A stretch of 64,000 bases of DNA from Brienomyrus brachyistius (GCF_023856365.1 NW_026042451.1:1-64000), one strand, 5' to 3'; counted from the first letter of the stretch, positions 20,877 through 31,719 are shown. The notes: generated by a model from the sequence alone, not told the origin. Numbers and translations: made by a program.

Positions 20877-21035
20877 TCGTCTCCTGCTTTGCCCGATTAC
20901 TTTGATTAGTCATGACCTATTTTAAGTCCTGGTCTTACCTGTTTGCCCTGTCCGTCATTGTAGTTTGTCAATGCCTGCGTTCCGTCCTGCTCTACCCGCT
21001 CCGTTTCCCCGATTAAAGACCCGTTTTCACAAACA
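20838..21035 (+). mobile_element. Probable partial LTR of a retroelement (copy 2)
   Basis: Begins TGTGCCACGCCCCCTGATTA like the LTR at 443, and is diverged afterwards. ATTAAA at 21012-21017 stands where copy 1 has AATAAA. The expected CGTGACA end is missing; the sequence passes within a few bases into the 29-bp minisatellite. Confidence 0.35.
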
Positions 21036-21041
21036 CAAAAA

Positions 21042-24000
21042 ATTGGTTCAGATAGGCGACGGACAATCTGATTGGCTCAGATAGGCGACGGACAATCTGA
21101 TTGGCTCAGATAGGCGACGGACAATCTGATTGGCTCAGATAGGCGACGGACAATCTGATTGGCTCAGATAGGCGACGGACAATCTGATTGGCTCAGATAG
21201 GCGACGGACAATCTGATTGGCTCAGATAGGCGACGGACAATCTGATTGGCTCAGATAGGCGACGGACAATCTGATTGGCTCAGATAGGCGACGGACAATC
21301 TGATTGGCTCAGATAGGCGACGGACAATCTGATTGGCTCAGATAGGCGACGGACAATCTGATTGGCTCAGATAGGCGACGGACAATCTGATTGGCTCAGA
21401 TAGGCGACGGACAATCTGATTGGCTCAGATAGGCGACGGACAATCTGATTGGCTCAGATAGGCGACGGACAATCTGATTGGCTCAGATAGGCGACGGACA
21501 ATCTGATTGGCTCAGATAGGCGACGGACAATCTGATTGGCTCAGATAGGCGACGGACAATCTGATTGGCTCAGATAGGCGACGGACAATCTGATTGGCTC
21601 AGATAGGCGACGGACAATCTGATTGGCTCAGATAGGCGACGGACAATCTGATTGGCTCAGATAGGCGACGGACAATCTGATTGGCTCAGATAGGCGACGG
21701 ACAATCTGATTGGCTCAGATAGGCGACGGACAATCTGATTGGCTCAGATAGGCGACGGACAATCTGATTGGCTCAGATAGGCGACGGACAATCTGATTGG
21801 CTCAGATAGGCGACGGACAATCTGATTGGCTCAGATAGGCGACGGACAATCTGATTGGCTCAGATAGGCGACGGACAATCTGATTGGCTCAGATAGGCGA
21901 CGGACAATCTGATTGGCTCAGATAGGCGACGGACAATCTGATTGGCTCAGATAGGCGACGGACAATCTGATTGGCTCAGATAGGCGACGGACAATCTGAT
22001 TGGCTCAGATAGGCGACGGACAATCTGATTGGCTCAGATAGGCGACGGACAATCTGATTGGCTCAGATAGGCGACGGACAATCTGATTGGCTCAGATAGG
22101 CGACGGACAATCTGATTGGCTCAGATAGGCGACGGACAATCTGATTGGCTCAGATAGGCGACGGACAATCTGATTGGCTCAGATAGGCGACGGACAATCT
22201 GATTGGCTCAGATAGGCGACGGACAATCTGATTGGCTCAGATAGGCGACGGACAATCTGATTGGCTCAGATAGGCGACGGACAATCTGATTGGCTCAGAT
22301 AGGCGACGGACAATCTGATTGGCTCAGATAGGCGACGGACAATCTGATTGGCTCAGATAGGCGACGGACAATCTGATTGGCTCAGATAGGCGACGGACAA
22401 TCTGATTGGTTCAGATAGGCGACGGACAATCTCATTGGTTCAGATAGGCGACGGACAATCTGATTGGTTCAGATAGGCGACGGACAATCTGATTGGCTCA
22501 GATAGGCGACGGACGATCTGATTGGCTCAGATAGGCGACGGACGATCTGATTGGCTCAGATAGGCGACGGACGATCTGATTGGCTCAGATAGGCGACGGA
22601 CGATCTGATTGGCTCAGATAGGCGACGGACGATCTGATTGGCTCAGATAGGCGACGGACGATCTGATTGGCTCAGATAGGCGACGGACGATCTGATTGGC
22701 TCAGATAGGCGACGGACGATCTGATTGGCTCAGATAGGCGACGGACGATCTGATTGGCTCAGATAGGCGACGGACGATCTGATTGGTTCAGATAGGCGAC
22801 GGACGATCTGATTGGTTCAGATAGGCGACGGACAATCTGATTGGTTCAGATAGGCGACGGACAATCTGATTGGCTCAGATAGGCGACGGACAATCTGATT
22901 GGCTCAGATAGGCGACGGACAATCTGATTGGCTCAGATAGGCGACGGACAATCTGATTGGCTCAGATAGGCGACGGACAATCTGATTGGCTCAGATAGGC
23001 GACGGACAATCTGATTGGCTCAGATAGGCGACGGACAATCTGATTGGCTCAGATAGGCGACGGACAATCTGATTGGCTCAGATAGGCGACGGACAATCTG
23101 ATTGGCTCAGATAGGCGACGGACAATCTGATTGGCTCAGATAGGCGACGGACAATCTGATTGGCTCAGATAGGCGACGGACAATCTGATTGGCTCAGATA
23201 GGCGACGGACGATCTGATTGGCTCAGATAGGCGACGGACGATCTGATTGGCTCAGATAGGCGACGGACGATCTGATTGGCTCAGATAGGCGACGGACGAT
23301 CTGATTGGCTCAGATAGGCGACGGACGATCTGATTGGCTCAGATAGGCGACGGACAATCTGATTGGCTCAGATAGGCGACGGACAATCTGATTGGCTCAG
23401 ATAGGCGACGGACAATCTGATTGGCTCAGATAGGCGACGGACAATCTGATTGGCTCAGATAGGCGACGGACAATCTGATTGGCTCAGATAGGCGACGGAC
23501 AATCTGATTGGCTCAGATAGGCGACGGACAATCTGATTGGCTCAGATAGGCGACGGACAATCTGATTGGCTCAGATAGGCGACGGACAATCTGATTGGCT
23601 CAGATAGGCGACGGACAATCTGATTGGCTCAGATAGGCGACGGACAATCTGATTGGCTCAGATAGGCGACGGACAATCTGATTGGCTCAGATAGGCGACG
23701 GACAATCTGATTGGCTCAGATAGGCGACGGACAATCTGATTGGCTCAGATAGGCGACGGACAATCTGATTGGCTCAGATAGGCGACGGACAATCTGATTG
23801 GCTCAGATAGGCGACGGACAATCTGATTGGCTCAGATAGGCGACGGACAATCTGATTGGCTCAGATAGGCGACGGACAATCTGATTGGCTCAGATAGGCG
23901 ACGGACAATCTGATTGGCTCAGATAGGCGACGGACAATCTGATTGGCTCAGATAGGCGACGGACAATCTGATTGGCTCAGATAGGCGACGGACAATCTGA

Positions 24001-25453
24001 TTGGCTCAGATAGGCGACGGACAATCTGATTGGCTCAGATAGGCGACGGACAATCTGATTGGCTCAGATAGGCGACGGACAATCTGATTGGCTCAGATAG
24101 GCGACGGACAATCTGATTGGCTCAGATAGGCGACGGACAATCTGATTGGCTCAGATAGGCGACGGACAATCTGATTGGCTCAGATAGGCGACGGACAATC
24201 TGATTGGCTCAGATAGGCGACGGACAATCTGATTGGCTCAGATAGGCGACGGACAATCTGATTGGCTCAGATAGGCGACGGACAATCTGATTGGCTCAGA
24301 TAGGCGACGGACAATCTGATTGGCTCAGATAGGCGACGGACAATCTGATTGGCTCAGATAGGCGACGGACAATCTGATTGGCTCAGATAGGCGACGGACA
24401 ATCTGATTGGCTCAGATAGGCGACGGACAATCTGATTGGCTCAGATAGGCGACGGACAATCTGATTGGCTCAGATAGGCGACGGACAATCTGATTGGCTC
24501 AGATAGGCGACGGACAATCTGATTGGCTCAGATAGGCGACGGACAATCTGATTGGCTCAGATAGGCGACGGACAATCTGATTGGCTCAGATAGGCGACGG
24601 ACAATCTGATTGGCTCAGATAGGCGACGGACAATCTGATTGGCTCAGATTGGCGACGGACAATCTGATTGGCTCAGATTGGCGACGGACAATCTGATTGG
24701 CTCAGATTGGCGACGGACAATCTGATTGGCTCAGATTGGCGACGGACAATCTGATTGGCTCAGATAGGCGACGGACAATCTGATTGGCTCAGATAGGCGA
24801 CGGACAATCTGATTGGCTCAGATAGGCGACGGACAATCTGATTGGCTCAGATAGGCGACGGACAATCTGATTGGCTCAGATAGGCGACGGACAATCTGAT
24901 TGGCTCAGATAGGCGACGGACAATCTGATTGGCTCAGATAGGCGACGGACAATCTGATTGGCTCAGATAGGCGACGGACAATCTGATTGGCTCAGATAGG
25001 CGACGGACAATCTGATTGGCTCAGATAGGCGACGGACAATCTGATTGGCTCAGATTGGCGACGGACAATCTGATTGGCTCAGATTGGCGACGGACAATCT
25101 GATTGGCTCAGATTGGCGACGGACAATCTGATTGGCTCAGATAGGCGACGGACAATCTGATTGGCTCAGATAGGCGACGGACAATCTGATTGGCTCAGAT
25201 AGGCGACGGACAATCTGATTGGCTCAGATAGGCGACGGACAATCTGATTGGCTCAGATAGGCGACGGACAATCTGATTGGCTCAGATAGGCGACGGACAA
25301 TCTGATTGGCTCAGATAGGCGACGGACAATCTGATTGGCTCAGATAGGCGACGGACAATCTGATTGGCTCAGATAGGCGACGGACAATCTGATTGGCTCA
25401 GATAGGCGACGGACAATCTGATTGGCTCAGATAGGCGACGGACAATCTGATTG
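21042..25453. repeat. 29-bp minisatellite, about 152 head-to-tail copies
   Basis: The unit reads GGCTCAGATAGGCGACGGAC then AATCTGATT, strictly periodic at 29 bp with no spacers. Variants come in blocks: GACGATCTG in 11 consecutive units (about 22514-22804) and 5 units (23210-23326), AGATTGGCG in 4 units (24650-24737) and 3 units (25055-25113), and GGTTCAG at 21045 and around 22410-22468 and 22787-22845. On the minus strand each unit contains GAGCCAATCAGA, a full CCAAT-box match. The left edge abuts a partial LTR; the right edge abuts the complex satellite at 25453/25454. Confidence 0.97.
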
Positions 25454-25745
25454 ACCCGGCATGAAAAATAGAATAGTTCTCGTCATTAGTGAACATGTGT
25501 CTCGTCATTGTGTATCATGGACAGTAAGAGGGGGATCAATAGAGTGTTGTTATTATAACGTCTAAAAAGTATGATGGTCTGTCGATAAATCAATCAGATA
25601 AATAATGAAGTCGTTTTCGCTGGAAAAGCCATCTCAGGCTGTCAAGTCTCCCGTTTTGGCCGGGAAACTACCGTATTTTACTTCTCTTTCGCGCCGTCCT
25701 CCCGTATTAGTATTTTCCCGTAAATCTCCCTTATATTATATAGTT
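25454..25745. repeat. Complex satellite, partial leading unit (end of module C, short E)
   Basis: Starts abruptly inside module C at ACCCGGCATGAAAAATAG and continues through the short form of module E to the first tRNA-like element. Confidence 0.9.
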
Positions 25746-25816
25746 GCTGGATAGTGTAGTGGTAAGATCGCCGCCTTTCACACGGGAGACCGGGGTTCGA
25801 ATCCCGGTTGTGGCCA
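25746..25816 (+). tRNA. tRNA-Glu(UUC)-like element, U1 copy 1
   Basis: The 71-bp element has the layout of a eukaryotic tRNA gene. The A box is TAGTGTAGTGG; the B box is GGTTCGAATCC, an exact consensus match. The loop CTTTCAC places TTC (Glu) at the anticodon. The folding is poor: about 5 of 7 acceptor pairs including two G-U, 3 of 5 anticodon-stem pairs, 4 of 5 T-stem pairs, and one base short before the D loop. A TTTT terminator lies at 25825-25828. It is best called a tRNA-derived element able to recruit Pol III; a working tRNA is doubtful. Confidence 0.5.
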
Positions 25817-25890
25817 AAAATATATTTTATATATTTTATATATTTATATTATATTTATATTATATTTTTTATATATTGTATTATATAGTT
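25817..25890. other. AT-only spacer between tRNA-like copies
   Basis: 74 bp of A and T apart from one G near its end and the final TAGTT, containing several TTTT runs. The same spacer separates the other pairs. It is 26 bp shorter in U7, 11 bp shorter in U10 and 9 bp longer in U24; U14 and U16 share the variant AAAACTATATATTATAT. Confidence 0.9.
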
Positions 25891-25961
25891 GCTGGATAGT
25901 GTAGTGGTAAGATCGCCGCCTTTCACACGGGAGACCGGGGTTCGAATCCCGGTTGTGGCCA
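25891..25961 (+). tRNA. tRNA-Glu(UUC)-like element, U1 copy 2
   Basis: Same 71 bp as copy 1, 145 bp downstream, but followed by GAAACAACT instead of AT spacer. TAGTTG + CTGG before it can pair with CCAG + AAACAACT after it, closing the element with 9 pairs around a 3-base bulge. There is no TTTT until module B (over 140 bp away). Confidence 0.5.
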
Positions 25962-25993
25962 GAAACAACTGCTATCACAACTAGAGATTGATG

Positions 25994-26987
25994 TAAGGAC
26001 ATAAAACTTATAGGTCCTGCAGGCCCCAACTCTGATCAGCCTGCATCAGTCCATCTCAGAGCTCCAAGAAAAGGATCCACTGGCCCAGGCAAGATTGGAC
26101 TCCACGCATCAAACCATCCCTTTTAAGGAAGGCAAAGCCCTGCCGGCTCCTGAGAATAACTGGAGCAATACAGAAAAAGCAAGACCTTTCACCCCCTGGA
26201 GTGGCCGGAGTTCCACAGTCAAACCACAGCAACAACAGCTGTCAGTCCCCAGACACAGACACCTTTTCCACTAGAAATAGGATAACTCACCACACATAGA
26301 TGTTAGGGACAAATACACGCATGTTTGGTCTCGTTTGAATAGGCATGAGACGGCGAGTGTTATACACTCAGATTTAAGGCAGTATAGTTTTCCCTAAGAG
26401 AACTATAGAAACTTCGGCTAAACCCACCAAACTGAGAGAGCCTCTCACATGGCAGAACAAGGGAATTACGACCACCCCCTAAAGTGATCTGATTGGCTGA
26501 GGACTTGAGAACCAAGGCCAACAATGCCCCTAAAATTAACCGTTGACCGAAATTGGTCAGTCTTCAGAGACATGCCATCACCTGGTTTGGATACTTAAGG
26601 AAGGGCCTCAGAAGGATTCGGGGAGTTACTCTGTAATCAGAGCTCCCACAGAGAACTGCGTGAAAGTCCATCTGTAGTCAGATACTTTCCGCAGAACTTT
26701 GTGCACTCTCAGCTGAGGAATGTGATTGTTTAATATTGTATTTGTCCAAATGTATTTACAAGTATGTGGCCACATGTCAATAATTATATATTGTAATATG
26801 TTTAATAAATGTTGTCTTGATTACTTCATGACTGTCTGATTTGCTAACTTCTTTATAAACTTTCCAGATTGGACTTCTATCCTGATTAGGACTAAAGTGA
26901 TAAATACTATCTTGCAGCCTCTGGGTTAAATCCCCTTTATCCGGGTCCCAAACTCGACTGCCCAAGTTAAGTTAGGTGGATACCAAA
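25994..26987 (+). repeat. Module B (first copy): LTR-like segment
   Basis: About 1 kb with, in order: an 86-codon open frame without ATG (26014-26271, stop TAG), a CCAAT box (ATCTGATTGGCTGAG, 26487-26501), a second inverted CCAAT (AAATTGGTC), a TTAAGGAAGG segment that could act as a weak TATA region, and AATAAA in TGTTTAATAAATGTTG. This order resembles a retroelement coding end plus U3-R with polyadenylation signal. LTR termini and a primer-binding site were not convincingly found, so the call is an inference. Confidence 0.35.
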
Positions 26988-27245
26988 ACCTAAAACGTGG
27001 ATACCAAAACGTCTAAAAAGTATGATGGTCTGTCGATAAATCAATCAGATAAATAATGAAGTCGTTTTCGCGAACACGCTGGAAAAGCCAGGGGCCGGAC
27101 CGACTGTAGGGGGCGTGGCCAGAGACAGCCATCTCAGGCTGTCAAGTCTCCCGTTTTGGCCGGGAAACTACCGTATTTTACTTCTCTTTCCCGCCGTCCT
27201 CCCGTATTAGTATTTTCCCGTAAATCTCCCTTATATTATATAGTT

Positions 27246-27316
27246 GCTGGATAGTGTAGTGGTAAGATCGCCGCCTTTCACACGGGAGACCGGGGTTCGA
27301 ATCCCGGTTGTGGCCA
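27246..27316 (+). tRNA. tRNA-Glu(UUC)-like element, U2 copy 1
   Basis: Same as U1 copy 1, with the AT spacer terminator following. Confidence 0.5.
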
Positions 27317-27390
27317 AAAATATATTTTATATATTTTATATATTTATATTATATTTATATTATATTTTTTATATATTGTATTATATAGTT

Positions 27391-27461
27391 GCTGGATAGT
27401 GTAGTGGTAAGATCGCCGCCTTTCACACGGGAGACCGGGGTTCGAATCCCGGTTGTGGCCA
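27391..27461 (+). tRNA. tRNA-Glu(UUC)-like element, U2 copy 2
   Basis: The first downstream TTTT is at 28035-28038, so a Pol III transcript would run about 650 nt through module C. Confidence 0.5.
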
Positions 27462-28166
27462 GAAACAACTGCTATCACAACTAGAGATTGATGAGGTACA
27501 ACACGATTGCTACGACAAGGGGGAGCCAGGACGACAGGTCAGGGGGGAGATATCATCATCCCCACATTCCGAGATTGGGTACCAAGCCCCATATATATTA
27601 GTAGGCTGAATACAAGAGCAGCTGACCTGAGAAATAAGAAATAAGCTAAGCTGGAAACCTGGACCCTCCGACCAAGAATGCGTGAAGTACCCTCAGAAGG
27701 TCTACTAGAAGATGTACGTAGAAGACTACTACAGATCAGCTGATCTACACCACAGCAACAGTGATCCTTGAGCTGGACCGTCTTTGAAGACTCCGTAAAT
27801 CTCCGTATAATAATATATATCTACGGGAACGAGCAGAGAACAAGAACAAGATTTGTAAATGTAAGATTTGAAGGACCCGGCATGAAAAATAGAATAGTTC
27901 TCGTCATTAGTGAACATGTGTCTCGTCATTGTGTATCATGGACAGTAAGAGGGGGATCAATAGAGTGTTGTTATTATAACGTCTAAAAAGTATGATGGTC
28001 TGTCGATAAATCAATCAGATAAATAATGAAGTCGTTTTCGCTGGAAAAGCCATCTCAGGCTGTCAAGTCTCCCGTTTTGGCCGGGAAACTACCGTATTTT
28101 ACTTCTCTTTCGCGCCGTCCTCCCGTATTAGTATTTTCCCGTAAATCTCCCTTATATTATATAGTT

Positions 28167-28237
28167 GCTGGATAGTGTAGTGGTAAGATCGCCGCCTTTC
28201 ACACGGGAGACCGGGGTTCGAATCCCGGTTGTGGCCA
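28167..28237 (+). tRNA. tRNA-Glu(UUC)-like element, U3 copy 1
   Basis: No change from the U1 sequence. Confidence 0.5.
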
Positions 28238-28311
28238 AAAATATATTTTATATATTTTATATATTTATATTATATTTATATTATATTTTTTATATATTGT
28301 ATTATATAGTT

Positions 28312-28382
28312 GCTGGATAGTGTAGTGGTAAGATCGCCGCCTTTCACACGGGAGACCGGGGTTCGAATCCCGGTTGTGGCCA
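28312..28382 (+). tRNA. tRNA-Glu(UUC)-like element, U3 copy 2
   Basis: No change. With the truncated E module the first TTTT is the CCCGTTTTGG run in E. Confidence 0.5.
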
Positions 28383-29027
28383 GAAACAACTGCTATCACA
28401 ACTAGAGATTGATGAGGTACAACACGATTGCTACGACAAGGGGGAGCCAGGACGACAGGTCAGGGGGGAGATATCATCATCCCCACATTCCGAGATTGGG
28501 TACCAAGCCCCATATATATTAGTAGGCTGAATACAAGAGCAGCTGACCTGAGAAATAAGAAATAAGCTAAGCTGGAAACCTGGACCCTCCGACCAAGAAT
28601 GCGTGAAGTACCCTCAGAAGGTCTACTAGAAGATGTACGTAGAAGACTACTACAGATCAGCTGATCTTTGAGCTGGACCGTCTTTGAAGACTCCGTAAAT
28701 CTCCGTATAATAATATATATCTACGGGAACGAGCAGAGAACAAGAACAAGATTTGTAAATGTAAGATTTGAAGGACCCGGCATGAAAAATAGAATAGTTC
28801 TCGTCATTAGTGAACATGTGTCTCGTCATTGTGTATCATGGACAGTAAGAGGGGGATCAATAGAGTGTTGTTATTATAACGTCTAAAAAGTATGATGGTC
28901 TGTCGATAAATCAATCAGATTTGTCAAGTCTCCCGTTTTGGCCGGGAAACTACCGTATTTTACTTCTCTTTCCCGCCGTCCTCCCGTATTAGTATTTTCC
29001 CGTAAATCTCCCTTATATTATATAGTT

Positions 29028-29098
29028 GCTGGATAGTGTAGTGGTAAGATCGCCGCCTTTCACACGGGAGACCGGGGTTCGAATCCCGGTTGTGGCCA
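29028..29098 (+). tRNA. tRNA-Glu(UUC)-like element, U4 copy 1
   Basis: No change from the U1 sequence. Confidence 0.5.
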
Positions 29099-29172
29099 AA
29101 AATATATTTTATATATTTTATATATTTATATTATATTTATATTATATTTTTTATATATTGTATTATATAGTT

Positions 29173-29243
29173 GCTGGATAGTGTAGTGGTAAGATCGCCG
29201 CCTTTCACACGGGAGACCGGGGTTCGAATCCCGGTTGTGGCCA
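29173..29243 (+). tRNA. tRNA-Glu(UUC)-like element, U4 copy 2
   Basis: First downstream TTTT at 29404-29407 inside module B (transcript about 235 nt). Confidence 0.5.
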
Positions 29244-30271
29244 GAAACAACTGCTATCACAACTAGAGATTGATGTAAGGACATAAAACTTATAGGTCCT
29301 GCAGGCCCCAACTCTGATCAGCCTGCATCAGTCCATCTCAGAGCTCCAAGAAAAGGATCCACTGGCCCAGGCAAGATTGGACTCCACGCATCAAACCATC
29401 CCTTTTAAGGAAGGCAAAGCCCTGCCGGCTCCTGAGAATAACTGGAGCAATACAGAAAAAGCAAGACCTTTCACCCCCTGGAGTGGCCGGAGTTCCACAG
29501 TCAAACCACAGCAACAACAGCTGTCAGTCCCCAGACACAGACACCTTTTCCACTAGAAATAGGATAACTCACCACACATAGATGTTAGGGACAAATACAC
29601 GCATGTTTGGTCTCGTTTGAATAGGCATGAGACGGCGAGTGTTATACACTCAGATTTAAGGCAGTATAGTTTTCCCTAAGAGAACTATAGAAACTTCGGC
29701 TAAACCCACCAAACTGAGAGAGCCTCTCACATGGCAGAACAAGGGAATTACGACCACCCCCTAAAGTGATCTGATTGGCTGAGGACTTGAGAACCAAGGC
29801 CAACAATGCCCCTAAAATTAACCGTTGACCGAAATTGGTCAGTCTTCAGAGACATGCCATCACCTGGTTTGGATACTTAAGGAAGGGCCTCAGAAGGATT
29901 CGGGGAGTTACTCTGTAATCAGAGCTCCCACAGAGAACTGCGTGAAAGTCCATCTGTAGTCAGATACTTTCCGCAGAACTTTGTGCACTCTCAGCTGAGG
30001 AATGTGATTGTTTAATATTGTATTTGTCCAAATGTATTTACAAGTATGTGGCCACATGTCAATAATTATATATTGTAATATGTTTAATAAATGTTGTCTT
30101 GATTACTTCATGACTGTCTGATTTGCTAACTTCTTTATAAACTTTCCAGATTGGACTTCTATCCTGATTAGGACTAAAGTGATAAATACTATCTTGCAGC
30201 CTCTGGGTTAAATCCCCTTTATCCGGGTCCCAAACTCGACTGCCCAAGTTAAGTTAGGTGGATACCAAAAC

Positions 30272-31050
30272 CGCACCTCTGGAGTTCGCACACGCTCAGT
30301 TACGGGCCGACTTAACCTCTGAGGTCAACACATGCTGATGAAAGGTACCGGTCTGCCCTCTGAGGGGCGTACACACTATGTTCCTAGGCACCGGGCATAG
30401 TCCCTGAGACGCTCACATGGTAAGACAATGGGCGGCATCGGCGGAGTCCCTGAGACGAGCCCAAAGTAAAACCTCGTACAAACTACCGCAACAAAAGGTG
30501 CGCCGTCACAGCCGCTGAGGTTGACACATGTTATGATATGGGCTGCCCCCGGCTGAGCCTCTGAGGTGGATGTACGTGTGGTTCGGGTAAACATCGGCTT
30601 AATCTCCGAGGCACCCACATGCTCAGTAATTGGCAGACACTGGGCCTTTGGGAAATTATATAGGTCGAGGGACCCGAATAATCAGAGGCTGACATTGTCT
30701 TAAATGGTGCCGATTTCCGTGCATCTAAGACAAACCCTGTGGAACAAGCCCACGGATCGCCCTGTCGGCCGAGGCGAATCTGGCGGACTCCTTCGTCAGG
30801 GGTAAACTAGAGTTGGTAATCTAAAGGAGAGTCCCGAAGTAATCCGAACAACATAAACGTCATGACTACAATATACTGAAATAAGGTCATTAATAAAATG
30901 GAGTCAGATGTGTGTCTAAAAGAATATCTTGTATATTAAAAAGGGTAAGTAATTCCCAGGAGCGCTTGGAAGGACCAACACGCATTCACAGCCTTCGGCT
31001 GCGCCATTGGATTCCGCCATTGGGCCAGTGGGCGGCTCCCTACATTGATG
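30272..31050. repeat. Module D (first copy) with degenerate internal repeats
   Basis: Seven degenerate copies of a CTCTGAGG...ACATG motif start at about 30316, 30356, 30401, 30447, 30512, 30558 and 30601, spaced 40-65 bp. The second half is unrelated unique sequence. No coding capacity was recognised. It occurs only in long units, always between B and C. Confidence 0.7.
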
Positions 31051-31536
31051 AGGTACAACACGATTGCTACGACAAGGGGGAGCCAGGACGACAGGTCAGG
31101 GGGGAGATATCATCATCCCCACATTCCGAGATTGGGTACCAAGCCCCATATATATTAGTAGGCTGAATACAAGAGCAGCTGACCTGAGAAATAAGAAATA
31201 AGCTAAGCTGGAAACCTGGACCCTCCGACCAAGAATGCGTGAAGTACCCTCAGAAGGTCTACTAGAAGATGTACGTAGAAGACTACTACAGATCAGCTGA
31301 ACAGTGATCCTTGAGCTGGACCGTCTTTGAAGACTCCGTAAATCTCCGTAAATCTCCGTATAATAATATATATCTACGGGAACGAGCAGAGAACAAGAAC
31401 AAGATTTGTAAATGTAAGATTTGAAGGACCCGGCATGAAAAATAGAATAGTTCTCGTCATTAGTGAACATGTGTCTCGTCATTGTGTATCATGGACAGTA
31501 AGAGGGGGATCAATAGAGTGTTGTTATTATAACGTC
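31051..31536. repeat. Module C (reference copy)
   Basis: Present in all units except U1 and U7. In one plus frame it reads DIIIPTFRDWVPSPIYIS, then RLNTRAADLRNKK, a stop, and ETWTLRPRMREVPSEGLLED; this looks protein-like, but stops break it in every copy. The 72-codon frame near its 3' end starts at TTG, not ATG. These are treated as remnants or chance, not genes. Confidence 0.6.
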
Positions 31537-31719
31537 TAAAAAGTATGATGGTCTGTCGATAAATCAATCAGATAAATAATGAAGTCGTTTTCGCTGGAAA
31601 AGCCATCTCAGGCTGTCAAGTCTCCCGTTTTGGCCGGGAAACTACCGTATTTTACTTCTCTTTCGCGCCGTCCTCCCGTATTAGTATTTTCCCGTAAATC
31701 TCCCTTATATTATATAGTT

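Larger units (their letters stand above)
25746..27245 (+). repeat. Satellite unit U1 (1500 bp): tRNA-like pair, B, long E
   Basis: Modules D and C are absent: module B ends GGTGGATACCAAAAC and is joined through a partial repeat of the same motif (ACGTGGATACCAAAAC) directly to TCTAAAAAG of module E. U7 has the same arrangement. Confidence 0.92.
27246..28166 (+). repeat. Satellite unit U2 (921 bp): tRNA-like pair, C, short E
   Basis: Short unit type: module C follows the linker GATTGATG directly. Confidence 0.92.
28167..29027 (+). repeat. Satellite unit U3 (861 bp): tRNA-like pair, C, truncated E
   Basis: Module C lacks about 20 bp between two GATC words (CTGATCTTTGAGC), and E has lost its first half (ATCAGATTTGTCAAGTC). 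Confidence 0.92.
29028..31719 (+). repeat. Satellite unit U4 (2692 bp): full unit, reference for modules
   Basis: Order and positions: tRNA-like 29028, AT spacer, tRNA-like 29173, linker 29244-29275, B 29276-30271, D 30272-31050, C 31051-31536, short E 31537-31719. Its C module has a 12-bp duplication (CCGTAAATCTCCGTAAATCT) and lacks about 13 bp after CAGCTGA. Confidence 0.93.

Noticed and set aside
21042..25453. CRISPR array
   Set aside because: The 29-bp units are head-to-tail with no spacers, no cas genes are present and the setting is a vertebrate genome; it is a minisatellite.
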